A stretch of DNA of 64,000 nt from an uncultured Eubacteriales bacterium. GTDB lineage: Bacteria; Bacillota; Clostridia; Oscillospirales; Oscillospiraceae. Positions 23,737-32,910 of this stretch are shown here, in pieces (position 1 is the first letter of the stretch; every line of letters starts with the position of its first letter). The translations under genes and the position numbers were made by a program. The stretch lies in assembly GCA_900545495.1 (NCBI GenBank), contig UQZJ01000003.1, positions 82,971 to 146,970 of the forward strand, written 5' to 3'. The notes beneath the pieces were generated by a model. The model made no database searches. It saw only the letters and a list, made by a program, of their open reading frames with translations, and had not been told where the DNA came from.

Positions 23737-24653
23737 ACGTCCACCTGCACGGGATGACCCCGCAGATAGTCGGCCGCCGCCATGCGCTTGCCGCCCTCCG
23801 CCTGTAACTCCAGAATGCAGAGCAGCCGCCCGTCGCCGCAGGCGATGGCGAGCCCCTGCTTCCCGGCCTCGGCGATCTTACCGGCAGCCAGCGCCGTCTC
23901 GCCGCCCACGGCAGTGCGGTAGACCTTCACGTTCTTCCCGTCCAGCGTCATGGACGCGCAGGGCCACGGAATGAGACCGCGCACCTGGTCGTGAAGCTGC
24001 CGGGCGCTCTTGGAGAAGTCCAGCGGCGACAGGCTGCGGTCCAGCATGGGCGCGTAGGTGTAGGCGCTGTGATCCTGCGGCAACCGGACGGCGGTGCCGT
24101 CATGCAGCCGTTCCACCGCTTCGGCCAGTGCGTCCGCACCCAGCGCGGCCAGCCGCGCCGTCAGCGTTTGTGCGTCCTCATCGGGGTCAATGGCCGTCTC
24201 GCGGCAGAGGATCACATCTCCGGCGTCCAGCTCCTTGGCCATATACATGATGGTGACGCCGGTGACGCTGTCCCCATTGAGGATTGCCCAGTTGATGGGC
24301 GCCGCGCCCCGGTATTTCGGCAAAATAGAGGAATGAACGTTGATAGAGCCGTAGGGCGGCGTGTTCAAAATATCCTCCGGCAGTATCCTGCCGTAAGCCG
24401 CCACCACGATCAGCTCCGGCGCCAGCTCCTCCACGAGGCGCAGCGCCTCGCCGTCCCGCAGCTTCACCGGCTGGTACACGGGGATGCCGACTGTCAAGGC
24501 ATATTCTTTCACAGGAGAAAACGCCATTTTATGCCCTCGGTTTTTGGGCTTGTCCGGCTGGGTGAACACGCCGCACACGTCGTGGCCGTCCTCCACCAGC
24601 CGTTTTAGGGATGCCACGGCAAAGTCGGGCGTACCCATAAACAGTATTCTCAT
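23733..24653 (-). CDS. fmt: Methionyl-tRNA formyltransferase
   Basis: 306-aa enzyme that formylates initiator Met-tRNA using 10-formyl-THF. MRILFMGTPDFAV opens the protein; the catalytic Asn-His-Asp set is in SINVHSSILPKYRGAAPINWAI and KELDAGDV. A C-terminal OB-like domain follows. Start ATG 24653 forms ATGA with the def stop; a longer upstream frame is not homologous. Paired with def, which removes the same formyl group. Confidence 0.97.
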   Translation of the reverse strand: MRILFMGTPDFAVASLKRLVEDGHDVCGVFTQPDKPKNRGHKMAFSPVKEYALTVGIPVYQPVKLRDGEALRLVEELAPELIVVAAYGRILPEDILNTPPYGSINVHSSILPKYRGAAPINWAILNGDSVTGVTIMYMAKELDAGDVILCRETAIDPDEDAQTLTARLAALGADALAEAVERLHDGTAVRLPQDHSAYTYAPMLDRSLSPLDFSKSARQLHDQVRGLIPWPCASMTLDGKNVKVYRTAVGGETALAAGKIAEAGKQGLAIACGDGRLLCILELQAEGGKRMAAADYLRGHPVQVDV

Positions 24654-25162
24654 TCGTCCTCGTCTCCGTTCTCCGCCTCGCACTGGCGGATGTATGCCTC
24701 CAGCTCCTCCTCGGTCAGCAGGTGATCCGTATGCTCCACGAACAGATGGCCGTCCAGATGCTCGATCTCGTGGCAGAAGCAGCGGGCAGTCAGTCCCTCG
24801 TCCTCCACTTCGAACCAGTCGCCGTTCCGATCCTGCGCCCGGACGCGGACGATCTCCGGGCGGGTGACCTCGCCGTATTTCCCGGGAACGCTGAGGCAGC
24901 CCTCCAGACCGGTCTGCTCACCCTCGGTGCGGATGATCTCCGGATTCACCAGCTCGATAAGCTGCTCCTCCTCGTCCAGCACTACGCAGACACGGCGCAG
25001 CACGCCGACCTGCGGGGCGGCCAGACCCACGCCGCCGGATTCCGCCAGCGTGTCCGCCAGATCGTCCAGCAGCGTATGCAGACGGCCGTTAAAATCCGTC
25101 ACCGGACGGCACACCTTGGTCAGGCAGGGTTCTCCCTGTAAAGCAATTTTCCTTAACGCCAT
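24650..25162 (-). CDS. def: Peptide deformylase
   Basis: 170-aa Fe/Zn metalloenzyme removing the N-formyl group from new proteins. The three PDF motifs are present: GVGLAAPQVG, EGCLSVPG and HEIEHLDG. The C-terminal tail is acidic (ENGDEDE). It overlaps fmt by 4 bp. Confidence 0.97.
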   Translation of the reverse strand: MALRKIALQGEPCLTKVCRPVTDFNGRLHTLLDDLADTLAESGGVGLAAPQVGVLRRVCVVLDEEEQLIELVNPEIIRTEGEQTGLEGCLSVPGKYGEVTRPEIVRVRAQDRNGDWFEVEDEGLTARCFCHEIEHLDGHLFVEHTDHLLTEEELEAYIRQCEAENGDEDE

Positions 25163-25186
25163 TGTTCTTACCTCGCTTTTTCAGAG

Positions 25187-27607
25187 TCAATCCATCAGAT
25201 TGCAGTCGGTATAGATGTGCAGGCGGCGGTTTTCACCCCGCTGCGCGAACTCTCTCATAAATGCGCTCAGCAACTGCCGGAGCTGCCGGTCGTTGCGGCC
25301 CAGCACCATGGTGCGGTAGCGGTAGCTGCCGTTCACCTTGACCACCGGCGCAGGCGCCGGCCCCAGTATTTGCAGCTCCATGGCGCTGTACGGCGGCTTC
25401 TGCGCCGCCTGACGCAGACTACGGGTCAGCAGGTCAAGCGCCTGCCGCACGGCGTTTTCCTCCTGCCCCGTTACCGTCACGGTGAACTGGTCGGCAAAGG
25501 GCGGGTCTCGCCGCAGCTTCCGAAGCTGGATCTCCGCGTCATAGAACCGCTGATAATCCTGCTGCGCCGCCGCTTGGATCACGTCGTTCTGGGGCGTGTA
25601 GGTCTGGATCACGGCTCGTCCCGCCTTATTGCCCCGTCCGGCCCGCCCGATCACCTGCGTCAACAGATTGAAGGTGCGCTCTGCCGCCCGGTAGTGATCC
25701 ACATACAGCGACGTGTCCGCGCCGAGGACACCCACCAGCGTCACATTTTCAAAATCCAGTCCCTTGGCCACCATCTGCGTTCCCAGCAGGATAGGCACCC
25801 GCTTCTCCTCAAACTCCCGCAGGATGGCCTCGTGTCCCACGGATACGGTGTCCGCGTCCATCCGCAGCAGCGCCGTGCCGGGGAAGATCCGATGCAGCTC
25901 CTCCTCCACCCGCTGGGTGCCAACGCCAATGTGCTTGAACTGTCCGCCGCATTCGGGACAGACCTCCGGCGCTTTTTCGGAATAGCCGCAGTAGTGGCAC
26001 ATCAGCCGTCCGTTGGCGCTGTGGTAGGTAAGGTACACGCTGCACCGCGGACATTTGGGTACATAGGTACACTGGGGACACAGCAGCTGGCGGCTGCTGC
26101 CCCGGCGGTTGAGGAACAGAATGCTCTGCTCCCCAGCCGCCAGATTTTTTTGTAATTCCTCGTAGAGCGGCCAGCTGATGATGCCGTTCCGCCCTTCCCG
26201 CAGCTCCTGCCGCAGATCCGCTATGATGACCTGCGGCAACGCCTGCCGGTTGTAGCGCTGCCGCAGCAGCGCCTTCTGATAGTCACCCTTTTCCGCCCAG
26301 TACGCCGTCTCCACCGTAGGGGTGGCGGAACCCAGTAGCAACCGTGCGCCCTCCTGCAAACAGCGGTACTTGGCGATGTCCCGGGCGTGGTAGCAGGGTG
26401 ACGTCTCCGACTCATAGGAGCCCTCCTGCTCCTCATCCATGACGATGAGGCCGATATCCCGCAGCGGCGCGAACACCGCCGACCGGGTCCCCAGCACAAT
26501 GTGCGCCTCTCCCCGGCGGATGCGCTTAAACTGGTCGTATCGCTCTGTCAGGCGCAGACCGCTGTGCAGCAGCGCCACCTCATCTCCGAAATACGCGGTA
26601 AAGCGCGCCAGCATCTGGGGCGTCAGCGCGATCTCCGGCACCAGGATCATCACGGACCTGCCGCGGTGCAGCAACTCCTGCGCCAGTCGGATATAGACCA
26701 GCGTTTTGCCGCTGCCGGTCACACCTTGCAGCAGCGTGACGCCCGCTTTTCCGGACAGCGCCTGCTGTAAAATGTCCTCATAGACCTGCTGCTGCTCGTC
26801 GTTTAATGTAATGGCTTCTGCCTTTACAGCGTACAGCTTTTCAGTAATACGGTACGCTTCCTGCTCCCGCAGGGATACGGTGCCGTTCAGCGCCAGCAGC
26901 TCCACCGTCTTGCGGGACGCGCCGGTGAAATAGCACAGGTCGTGCATCCCCGTTTCGCCGTTTTGCGCCAGAAACGTCACCACCTCGCGCTGGCGGCGGG
27001 CGGTCTTTCCCACCAGCTCCAGCGCCTGCTCCACCGGCACCGCCAGCTTCGCAAACACATCCACCTTGTCCCGCACCTTGCGGCGGGACTCCGTCTCGCG
27101 GCAGAGCATCCCCGCCTTTTCCATGCGCTGCAACAGCAGCGCCGTATCATCGCCAAGTGCCTGCTTCAGAGCTTCCGTTTCCATCGGCCCATCCAGTAAG
27201 AGGCGGCATACCGCCGCCTCCTTTTCCGGCAGCGTCTCCGGCAGCACGTCCCTTGCCAGACGCCACATCTCCCGGTAGCGGTACCACACCGCCGCAGGCA
27301 GGATGGTGTGCAGAGCGTCGTAGAACGTGCAGAAATACCGCTGCCGCATCCACAGCGCCAGCCGTATTTCCTTCTCCGACACCACCGGCTCCGCGTCCAG
27401 CAGGGTGCGCACCGTTTTCAGGGGCTTGTCCGGTACGCCCTCCCCCGTTGCCAGGATCACCGCCTCGCTGAGACGGTTCCCCCTGCCAAAGGGTACCAGC
27501 ACACGACAGCCCACCTGCCCGCCCACATCGCGGGGCAGCAGGTAGTCGTATACCTTGTCGATGGCGTAGGGCGCCGCCTGCACAGCCACCTTGGCGATCA
27601 CAGCCAT
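25187..27607 (-). CDS. priA: Primosomal protein N' (replication restart helicase PriA)
   Basis: 806-aa superfamily 2 DNA helicase that reloads the replisome at stalled forks. A DNA-binding N-terminal domain (about 1-110) is followed by the helicase core with Walker A GVTGSGKT and the DEXH-box seen as VMDEEQEGS. The zinc-binding region carries CPQC...CPRC...CHYCG...CPECGG. The C-terminal motif has IGRAGRG. The helicase box reads DEEQ rather than the usual DEEH. Longer than Escherichia coli PriA (about 730), as is common in Firmicutes. It lies 1 bp after rpoZ. Confidence 0.97.
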   Translation of the reverse strand: MAVIAKVAVQAAPYAIDKVYDYLLPRDVGGQVGCRVLVPFGRGNRLSEAVILATGEGVPDKPLKTVRTLLDAEPVVSEKEIRLALWMRQRYFCTFYDALHTILPAAVWYRYREMWRLARDVLPETLPEKEAAVCRLLLDGPMETEALKQALGDDTALLLQRMEKAGMLCRETESRRKVRDKVDVFAKLAVPVEQALELVGKTARRQREVVTFLAQNGETGMHDLCYFTGASRKTVELLALNGTVSLREQEAYRITEKLYAVKAEAITLNDEQQQVYEDILQQALSGKAGVTLLQGVTGSGKTLVYIRLAQELLHRGRSVMILVPEIALTPQMLARFTAYFGDEVALLHSGLRLTERYDQFKRIRRGEAHIVLGTRSAVFAPLRDIGLIVMDEEQEGSYESETSPCYHARDIAKYRCLQEGARLLLGSATPTVETAYWAEKGDYQKALLRQRYNRQALPQVIIADLRQELREGRNGIISWPLYEELQKNLAAGEQSILFLNRRGSSRQLLCPQCTYVPKCPRCSVYLTYHSANGRLMCHYCGYSEKAPEVCPECGGQFKHIGVGTQRVEEELHRIFPGTALLRMDADTVSVGHEAILREFEEKRVPILLGTQMVAKGLDFENVTLVGVLGADTSLYVDHYRAAERTFNLLTQVIGRAGRGNKAGRAVIQTYTPQNDVIQAAAQQDYQRFYDAEIQLRKLRRDPPFADQFTVTVTGQEENAVRQALDLLTRSLRQAAQKPPYSAMELQILGPAPAPVVKVNGSYRYRTMVLGRNDRQLRQLLSAFMREFAQRGENRRLHIYTDCNLMD

Positions 27608-27608
27608 G

Positions 27609-27821
27609 TCAGATGTTCTCTTCCTCGATGACGGGGTTGGCTACGAACTTGCCCTCCGCCACCTCATTGATGGCCTCGGTCACGGGCTTTTCCTCCAGAT
27701 GCTCGCCCTTGGCCTCGGCCTCGGCGGCGATCTGGCGGGCGCGGCGCGCCACCACATTCACCATCATATAGCGGTTGGGGATATACTCCGTCAGTTTGTT
27801 CATTGCAGGATACAGCATCAT
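27609..27821 (-). CDS. rpoZ: RNA polymerase omega subunit
   Basis: 70-aa omega subunit that helps assemble RNA polymerase. The core NRYMMVNVVARRARQIAAEA...KPVTEAINEVAEGK matches the family signature. Two adjacent ATG codons (27821 and 27818) are possible starts; AAGGAAA lies about 11 nt upstream. It follows gmk by 5 bp. coaBC, which sits between rpoZ and priA in Bacillus, is absent here. Confidence 0.93.
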   Translation of the reverse strand: MMLYPAMNKLTEYIPNRYMMVNVVARRARQIAAEAEAKGEHLEEKPVTEAINEVAEGKFVANPVIEEENI

Positions 27822-27826
27822 AATAA

Positions 27827-28438
27827 TCACATTTCCTTTCCGTTGAGAATGTATTCCATACGCTCGGCGGGCTTGCAGTGCTCGGCGCACAGGATCGCGC
27901 GCAGCTCCTCCACTGCCTGCTCCACCGTATCGTTGATGACAAAATAGTTGTAGTCGCTGGCGTTCTTCAGCTCCACCTGCGCCCGGAGCAGACGCTTCTG
28001 CACCTTCTCCGGCGTGTCCGTGCCGCGGGCGGTGAGGCGGCGCTCCAGCTCCTCCCAGCTGGGGGGTGCGATGAAGATCCGTACCGTCTCCGGTCGTTTG
28101 GCGCAGACCTGCGCCGCGCCCTGGATCTCGATGTCGAGAATCACGTCCTTGCCCTGCTCCATGGCCTCGTCCACATATTTTTTCGGTGTGCCGTAGAAGT
28201 TGCCCACATACTCGGCATACTCCAGAAACGCATCGCCCTCGATCATCTCGCGGAAGCGATCCGCGTGGATGAAGTGGTAGTCCACGCCGTCCCGCTCTCC
28301 CTCACGAGGTGCGCGGGTGGTGGCGGACACGGAAAAATACAGATCGTCCCGTCCCGCAAACAGGGCGTGGAGCACCGTGCTCTTACCCACGCCGGAGGGC
28401 CCGGAAATGATGAAGGTCTTTCCTCTTTTGTTCAACAC
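27827..28438 (-). CDS. gmk: Guanylate kinase
   Basis: 203-aa nucleotide kinase converting GMP to GDP. P-loop SGPSGVGKST near the N-terminus, the GMP-binding SATTRAPREGE and DYHFI, and LDIEIQGA are visible. Starts immediately after remA (adjacent bases), suggesting coupled translation. Confidence 0.97.
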   Translation of the reverse strand: MLNKRGKTFIISGPSGVGKSTVLHALFAGRDDLYFSVSATTRAPREGERDGVDYHFIHADRFREMIEGDAFLEYAEYVGNFYGTPKKYVDEAMEQGKDVILDIEIQGAAQVCAKRPETVRIFIAPPSWEELERRLTARGTDTPEKVQKRLLRAQVELKNASDYNYFVINDTVEQAVEELRAILCAEHCKPAERMEYILNGKEM

Positions 28439-28699
28439 TTATTCCTCCTCTGCCAGATCTTTCACCGTCAGGCCAAGACGGGGCGCCATTTTTTCCGTGC
28501 TGAGCGCCGACAGCACCACATGGTCGCTGTCCATGATAAATACGGACGCCGTTTTACGCCCAAATGTGGCGTCGATGAGCATACCGCGATCCCGTGCCTC
28601 CTGCACCAGACGCTTGACCGGCGCGGAGTCGGGGCTGACCACGGCGATGAGCCGTTCGGCAGAGATCAGGCTGCCGAAGCCGATGTTGACAAGCTGCAT
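28439..28699 (-). CDS. remA: RemA-type DNA-binding regulator (DUF370)
   Basis: 86-aa protein of the RemA/YlzA family, a DNA-wrapping activator of biofilm matrix genes in Bacillus (known of the family). Core segments [36 protein letters not shown] and [10 protein letters not shown] are highly conserved. Gene order yicC-remA-gmk is the same as in Bacillus. Confidence 0.93.
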   Translation of the reverse strand: MQLVNIGFGSLISAERLIAVVSPDSAPVKRLVQEARDRGMLIDATFGRKTASVFIMDSDHVVLSALSTEKMAPRLGLTVKDLAEEE

Positions 28700-28709
28700 G
28701 ACTCAGCCC

Positions 28710-29588
28710 TCACTCGATGTTCTGGATCTGCTCGCGGATCTTCTCCACCTCGGCCTTCATGTTCACCACGTCCTGCGCGATGGTCAGGTCGTTGCACTTG
28801 GAGCCGATGGTGTTGCACTCGCGGTTGATCTCCTGCACCAGAAAGTCCAGCTTCCGGCCGACCGGGATATCCCCCGCCAGCATGGTACGCAGCTGGGCCA
28901 TGTGGCTGTGCAGCCGCACCGTCTCCTCGTCCACCGCGACCTTGTCGGCAAAGATCGCCGCCTCGGTGAGGATGCGGGACTCGTCAATAGTGGCGGATTG
29001 CAGTACCTCCATCATCTTGGTCTCCAGCCGCTGGCGGTAAGCCGCCACCGTCTCCGGAGAGCGCTGCTCCACGCGGCCCACCGTCTCTTCGATGGTATCG
29101 GCGCGGCTGCCCACGTCCTCGGCCAGCTTCGCGCCCTCTACGGCGCGCATCTCGTTGTAGGATGCCAGCGCACTGTCCAGCACGGCGCAGATATCGGCGG
29201 CAATGGCGTCCACATCCTCCTCCGCCTTGGTAACGGTCAGCACATCGGGGAATTTTGCCAGCATATCCGGTGTGATGCTCCCCTCCATACCAAAGGACTC
29301 CTTCAGGCGCGTCAGCGCCTCGTAGTAGCCTCTTGCCAGCGCCTCGTTGACGGAAACCACCGTCTCATCGGCGCCGGTGGCGTCGATGGTGACGAACACA
29401 TCCACCTTGCCCCGGGACACCGCCTTCTGCACGCGGGTCTTGATGGCGTCCTCCGCGAAAATATAGGCGCGGGGCATCTTCACGGTGCAGTCCAGATAGC
29501 GGTTGTTGACGGAGCGTACCTCCACCGTGATATCGCGGCCGCCGCGCATCTCGCGGGCGCGGCCGTAGCCGGTCATACTTCTGACCAC
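28710..29588 (-). CDS. yicC: YicC/YloC family endoribonuclease
   Basis: 292-aa protein with the family start MVRSMTGYGRA (GTG codon at 29588, AGGAG 8 nt upstream) and the C-terminal block NTIGSKCNDLTIAQDVVNMK plus EKIREQIQNIE. Family members cut RNA and affect stationary-phase fitness. A short palindromic hairpin just upstream may attenuate transcription from the genes before it. Confidence 0.95.
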   Translation of the reverse strand: MVRSMTGYGRAREMRGGRDITVEVRSVNNRYLDCTVKMPRAYIFAEDAIKTRVQKAVSRGKVDVFVTIDATGADETVVSVNEALARGYYEALTRLKESFGMEGSITPDMLAKFPDVLTVTKAEEDVDAIAADICAVLDSALASYNEMRAVEGAKLAEDVGSRADTIEETVGRVEQRSPETVAAYRQRLETKMMEVLQSATIDESRILTEAAIFADKVAVDEETVRLHSHMAQLRTMLAGDIPVGRKLDFLVQEINRECNTIGSKCNDLTIAQDVVNMKAEVEKIREQIQNIE

Positions 29589-29618
29589 TCGATCATCTCC
29601 TTCGTTTTATTGGGAAAA

Positions 29619-29635
29619 GAGAGGCCGCGCCTCTC
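29619..29635 (-). terminator. Possible attenuating hairpin between the dnaJ-like gene and yicC
   Basis: GAGAGGC-CGC-GCCTCTC stem followed on the minus strand by TTTTCCC. Short but perfect, in the largest gap (52 bp) of the long gene train, so it may be a partial terminator. Confidence 0.55.
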
Positions 29636-29640
29636 CTGTG

Positions 29641-30294
29641 TCAGCAAAAGCAAACGGGTACGCCCAGTGCGTTGCAGCACAGGCTGATGCCGCACAGCCG
29701 CAGGCAGTCGGTGTTGTCGCAGCCGCCGGTGGTGACGCTGCCGTAGCCGGCGGGACGGTAGGTGCTCTGACGACCCTCCGCCATATCCAGCGCCTGCTGG
29801 TACTCCGGATCGTCGGGATCCATCTGCACCGCCGTCTGAAAATACTGCCGCGCCTCGTCCAGCCACCCCCGCCGGGTGCAGATCACGCCCTTGAGGAAGT
29901 TCCACTCCGCATCGTGGTCGGTCTGGGCGTTCAGCAGCTCCTCCGCAAGGTTCAGATTCCCCTGCGAGATGGCCATGCGTACACGCTGGAGCCGCGTGGC
30001 GCCGGTACCGTAGGGCGAGGAATAGCCCGTACCGTAGTCCGGTCTGTACCCGCCGTAGCCAGCAGCGCCCGCCGTACCGCTGTATCCGCCGCCGTTCCGG
30101 GCGGCCTTGCGCTGGCTCTGGATGCTCTCGTAGGCCTCGTTGATCTCCTTCATGCGCTCCTGCGCCAGATCCGCCAGCGGGTTGTCGTGGTAATTGTCCG
30201 GGTGATATTTCCGCGCCAGATCTCGATAGGCTTTCTTCACTTCATCGTCCGTCGCGGTGCTGGGTACACCCAGCACCTGATAGGGATCACGCAT
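29641..30294 (-). CDS. DnaJ-domain protein with TPR-like middle and cysteine-rich tail
   Basis: 217-aa J-domain protein. The N-terminus (residues 2-65) is a J domain with the HPD motif in KYHPDN, so it can stimulate an Hsp70 ATPase. A glycine-rich linker follows, then a TPR-like region (LNLAEELLNAQ...EWNFLKGVICTRRGWLDEARQYFQTAVQMDPDD). The last 26 residues hold seven cysteines (CDNTDC, LCG, LCC, VCFC), a possible metal or palmitoyl-like anchor site. It lacks the zinc and substrate domains of true DnaJ. It overlaps the DUF5685 gene upstream by 8 bp. Confidence 0.85.
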   Translation of the reverse strand: MRDPYQVLGVPSTATDDEVKKAYRDLARKYHPDNYHDNPLADLAQERMKEINEAYESIQSQRKAARNGGGYSGTAGAAGYGGYRPDYGTGYSSPYGTGATRLQRVRMAISQGNLNLAEELLNAQTDHDAEWNFLKGVICTRRGWLDEARQYFQTAVQMDPDDPEYQQALDMAEGRQSTYRPAGYGSVTTGGCDNTDCLRLCGISLCCNALGVPVCFC

Positions 30295-31183
30295 CGTTGG
30301 TGTCCGCCTTTCGTATAGCTTGTCTCTCTCGTCTCCGTCGGTGGAACGTGCCGTTCAGTACGGCGGCGCCCACCAGATATAGTCCTTCATAGACGGTGGC
30401 GCGGATCACCGGCGTGTACACGCCGAAGTCCGCCAGCTCAAACGCCGCCGCCATAGCCCGTACCGAGCCGTCCAGCGTGGCGGCAAACTGCTGCCGTCCC
30501 TCCGCTGTCAGCGCGCCGGCCTCCAACGGAAAACGCAGCGTCAGCGGGTTGTAGCTTCCGGTGCGCAGGTCGTCCGCCAAGTCGTCCGCCGCGTCCACCA
30601 GATAGACCCAGCGGCCCAGATGGTACAGGAGCTGCTCCGTTACACGGCGCTTCACCGGGGCTGCGATGTGTTGGGCGGCGCCGGCCAGCAGCGCCGCAAA
30701 CGTATCTGCCGGGCGATCCAGCGACGGACATTTTTCCTTTTCCAACGCCGCCAGCGCCGTCAGGTGCCGCTGTGTCTCCTTGTCAAAATCCGGCTGTCGT
30801 CTCTGCGCCTTGCGATAAGCCCGACGCAGCAGCAGCGCGGCCGCCCTGTACTTCAGTCCCTTAAAAAAGCCATGGTCGGCGATGCCGTCTTGTATCTGCC
30901 ACCATGTCAGGATCACGCTCATATCGGCTGCCACATCCATAGCGGCGTCACCGCAGGCACACCGCCGCTTCCGGACGGGGTGGACGGCGCACCGCTTTTC
31001 GCAGGTGCCGCCGCCCTCCGACAGGAGCATAGCCAGAAACGTCAGGTCATAGTTGAGGATCATCCGTCCCGTCGCGCCGTACCGCTTACCCAGCGTATGG
31101 CACAGGCCGCAGTAGGCGGCTTGGAACGTCTGCCGTTCCTCCTCCGTCAGCCGGTCATTCGAGGGCCGTACATATCCGAACAT
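30287..31183 (-). CDS. DUF5685 family protein
   Basis: 298-aa uncharacterized protein beginning MFGYVRPSNDRLTEEE with YCGLCHTLGKRYG, the recognisable opening of the DUF5685 family. A cysteine cluster (CEKRC, RRCACG) is near residues 60-75. In the second half, WVYLVDAADDLADDLRTGSYNP gives an Asp-rich helix that recalls the metal-binding motif of trans-prenyltransferases, though no function is proven. Its genomic partner is the J-domain protein, whose start it overlaps. Confidence 0.75.
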   Translation of the reverse strand: MFGYVRPSNDRLTEEERQTFQAAYCGLCHTLGKRYGATGRMILNYDLTFLAMLLSEGGGTCEKRCAVHPVRKRRCACGDAAMDVAADMSVILTWWQIQDGIADHGFFKGLKYRAAALLLRRAYRKAQRRQPDFDKETQRHLTALAALEKEKCPSLDRPADTFAALLAGAAQHIAAPVKRRVTEQLLYHLGRWVYLVDAADDLADDLRTGSYNPLTLRFPLEAGALTAEGRQQFAATLDGSVRAMAAAFELADFGVYTPVIRATVYEGLYLVGAAVLNGTFHRRRRERQAIRKADTNDA

Positions 31184-31186
31184 CCG

Positions 31187-31594
31187 TCAGAACAGCCGCA
31201 GGATGGTGTAGGTCAGGCTCTCGTTTTTCCTTGCATGGCGGTCATAGAACACGCTGGGCAGGAAGAACAGAGCCGCCGCCGCCAGCGCCGTGACGTAGCG
31301 CCAGTTTTCCGTCATCAGCCCCTCTGTCAGGAAGTATCCCAGCAGGAAGCCCACCACGGGCAGTAAATACACCAGTGCCACCACGCCCAGCAGCTTTTTG
31401 GTGCTGCTCTCCACCACGACCTTGTCGCCTGGCCGGGCGTCGGCGTTATTCTTTGCCCGGGCGCGGATAGCCGCGCCCGTCATGCCGCATCCGGCGCATT
31501 CCTCGCAATCGTGTCCGCAGGCGGACTTGCGGGGTACGGAGATCTCCGCATACCCACCAGGCAGCAGCTTTTCCACTGTTGCGATCTGTGTCAT
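31187..31594 (-). CDS. RseC/SoxR-reducing-system type membrane protein
   Basis: 135-aa protein with the RseC-like cysteine cluster CGHDCEECAGCG (residues about 26-37) facing one side and two transmembrane helices (about 68-90 and 98-115, VVALVYLLPVVGFLLGYFL and VTALAAAALFFLPSV). Family members modulate redox-linked membrane complexes such as Rnf. No rnf genes are in the window. Lies 20 bp downstream of cdaR. Confidence 0.85.
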   Translation of the reverse strand: MTQIATVEKLLPGGYAEISVPRKSACGHDCEECAGCGMTGAAIRARAKNNADARPGDKVVVESSTKKLLGVVALVYLLPVVGFLLGYFLTEGLMTENWRYVTALAAAALFFLPSVFYDRHARKNESLTYTILRLF

Positions 31595-31614
31595 TCTTTA
31601 CCTCCATGCCAGCC

Positions 31615-32910
31615 TCACGGTTTCTTCACCGGCTGGCTGTCTGTATCCGCAGGCGGCTCCGGCGCCACGTCGGTGATATACACCGTCACCTCGTAGCTGC
31701 CCTTCACCGTCACATCCTTATAGCCGCTGACCGTCACCGTTACCGGTACACGGTAGCTGCCCGTTTCCGTTACGTCGCTGAGATCCGCCGTGGCCGTCAG
31801 CGCGGAGGCGTCCAGCTTCTCCAGCTCCTCGCTGAGACCCCACAGCCGCACATCCAGCTGCTCGGTGATCTCCGCGTACAGGCCGTCCGGTACATTGGCG
31901 TAGCTGAAGCTGTTCACCGTGACGGTCTTTTCCTCGATGCCCTCCATGGAGATCTCCACGGTGGCTACCTCGTTGCTGTTGGCCAGCCAGGTGCCGTCCG
32001 GCGCCGTGACCACATAGCTGTTCTGCTGCCAGAGCTCAAGATCCTCGATATACAGGGTGGCCAGCACGATCTCGTTGATATTCTCCAGCACATCCGCCTC
32101 ACCGATGAGCCGCACACTGGTGGGCGTAACGGTGGTCTTGATGCTCTGTGCGGCTGCGCCCGGCACCCCGGACAGCTTCACTGCCAGACTGACCTCCTTG
32201 GTGGTCAGCACAGGCACCTTGACCTGGATCAGACTGGCGTTGGTGCGGATGCTGCTGTTATCCACAGGGTTGTCGTCATTGTCGTAGAGCTGCACGCTCT
32301 CGGTCTTGATGATCGACCTCGTCGCGTCGGTGATATCTACCGTCAGCTTGGCATAGGCCACATTCAACAGGTCGTCCCGCTGACCGCGCAGCACCAGCTT
32401 GACGGGATCAAGCACCAGATCGCCGGTGAAGTAGCCCTCGGCCACCTCGCCGGTCACTGTGCAGTCCACCGGTACCTCCTTGGTATACAGCTCACCCACT
32501 GTGACGGTCACCTTATACTTGCTGGCCCAGTCCACCGACAGGGCGGAGGCCTGTACGCCGTCGGGATAGACCACATCCCACCGCAGGGTGTGGACGCCCA
32601 CGGAATCGATGCCGGACGTGCTGGCCACCAGCCGCACAGTGTCCTTGCCGATCTTGACAAGCTCCCGCTTGGGGCCCTTGATGGTCAGATCCACCGTGGT
32701 ATCGTAGCCGGACAGAAGCATCAGGTTCTTGTCCGCCAGTGTAGTAGACTCGCCGGAAAACTCCACCGGGATATCGCGGATGGTCTTCGTGCGGTCAGGC
32801 GCTTTCTCCACGTCCACATAGACCCACACGGCGATGGCAACCAGAATGGAGATGATGACCTGCAGCGCTTTCTTCTGGCTGAAGCCGGTCTTCTCATTGT
32901 TCTGTTCCAT
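31615..32910 (-). CDS. cdaR: YbbR-repeat protein CdaR, regulator of CdaA
   Basis: 431-aa membrane-anchored protein with one N-terminal helix (about residues 14-33, ALQVIISILVAIAVWVYV) and about four extracytoplasmic YbbR repeats. It controls diadenylate cyclase CdaA in Firmicutes. Start ATG 32910 is chosen because AAGGAGG ends 6 nt before it; it overlaps the cdaA end. Proline-rich C-terminal tail. Confidence 0.93.
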   Translation of the reverse strand: MEQNNEKTGFSQKKALQVIISILVAIAVWVYVDVEKAPDRTKTIRDIPVEFSGESTTLADKNLMLLSGYDTTVDLTIKGPKRELVKIGKDTVRLVASTSGIDSVGVHTLRWDVVYPDGVQASALSVDWASKYKVTVTVGELYTKEVPVDCTVTGEVAEGYFTGDLVLDPVKLVLRGQRDDLLNVAYAKLTVDITDATRSIIKTESVQLYDNDDNPVDNSSIRTNASLIQVKVPVLTTKEVSLAVKLSGVPGAAAQSIKTTVTPTSVRLIGEADVLENINEIVLATLYIEDLELWQQNSYVVTAPDGTWLANSNEVATVEISMEGIEEKTVTVNSFSYANVPDGLYAEITEQLDVRLWGLSEELEKLDASALTATADLSDVTETGSYRVPVTVTVSGYKDVTVKGSYEVTVYITDVAPEPPADTDSQPVKKP

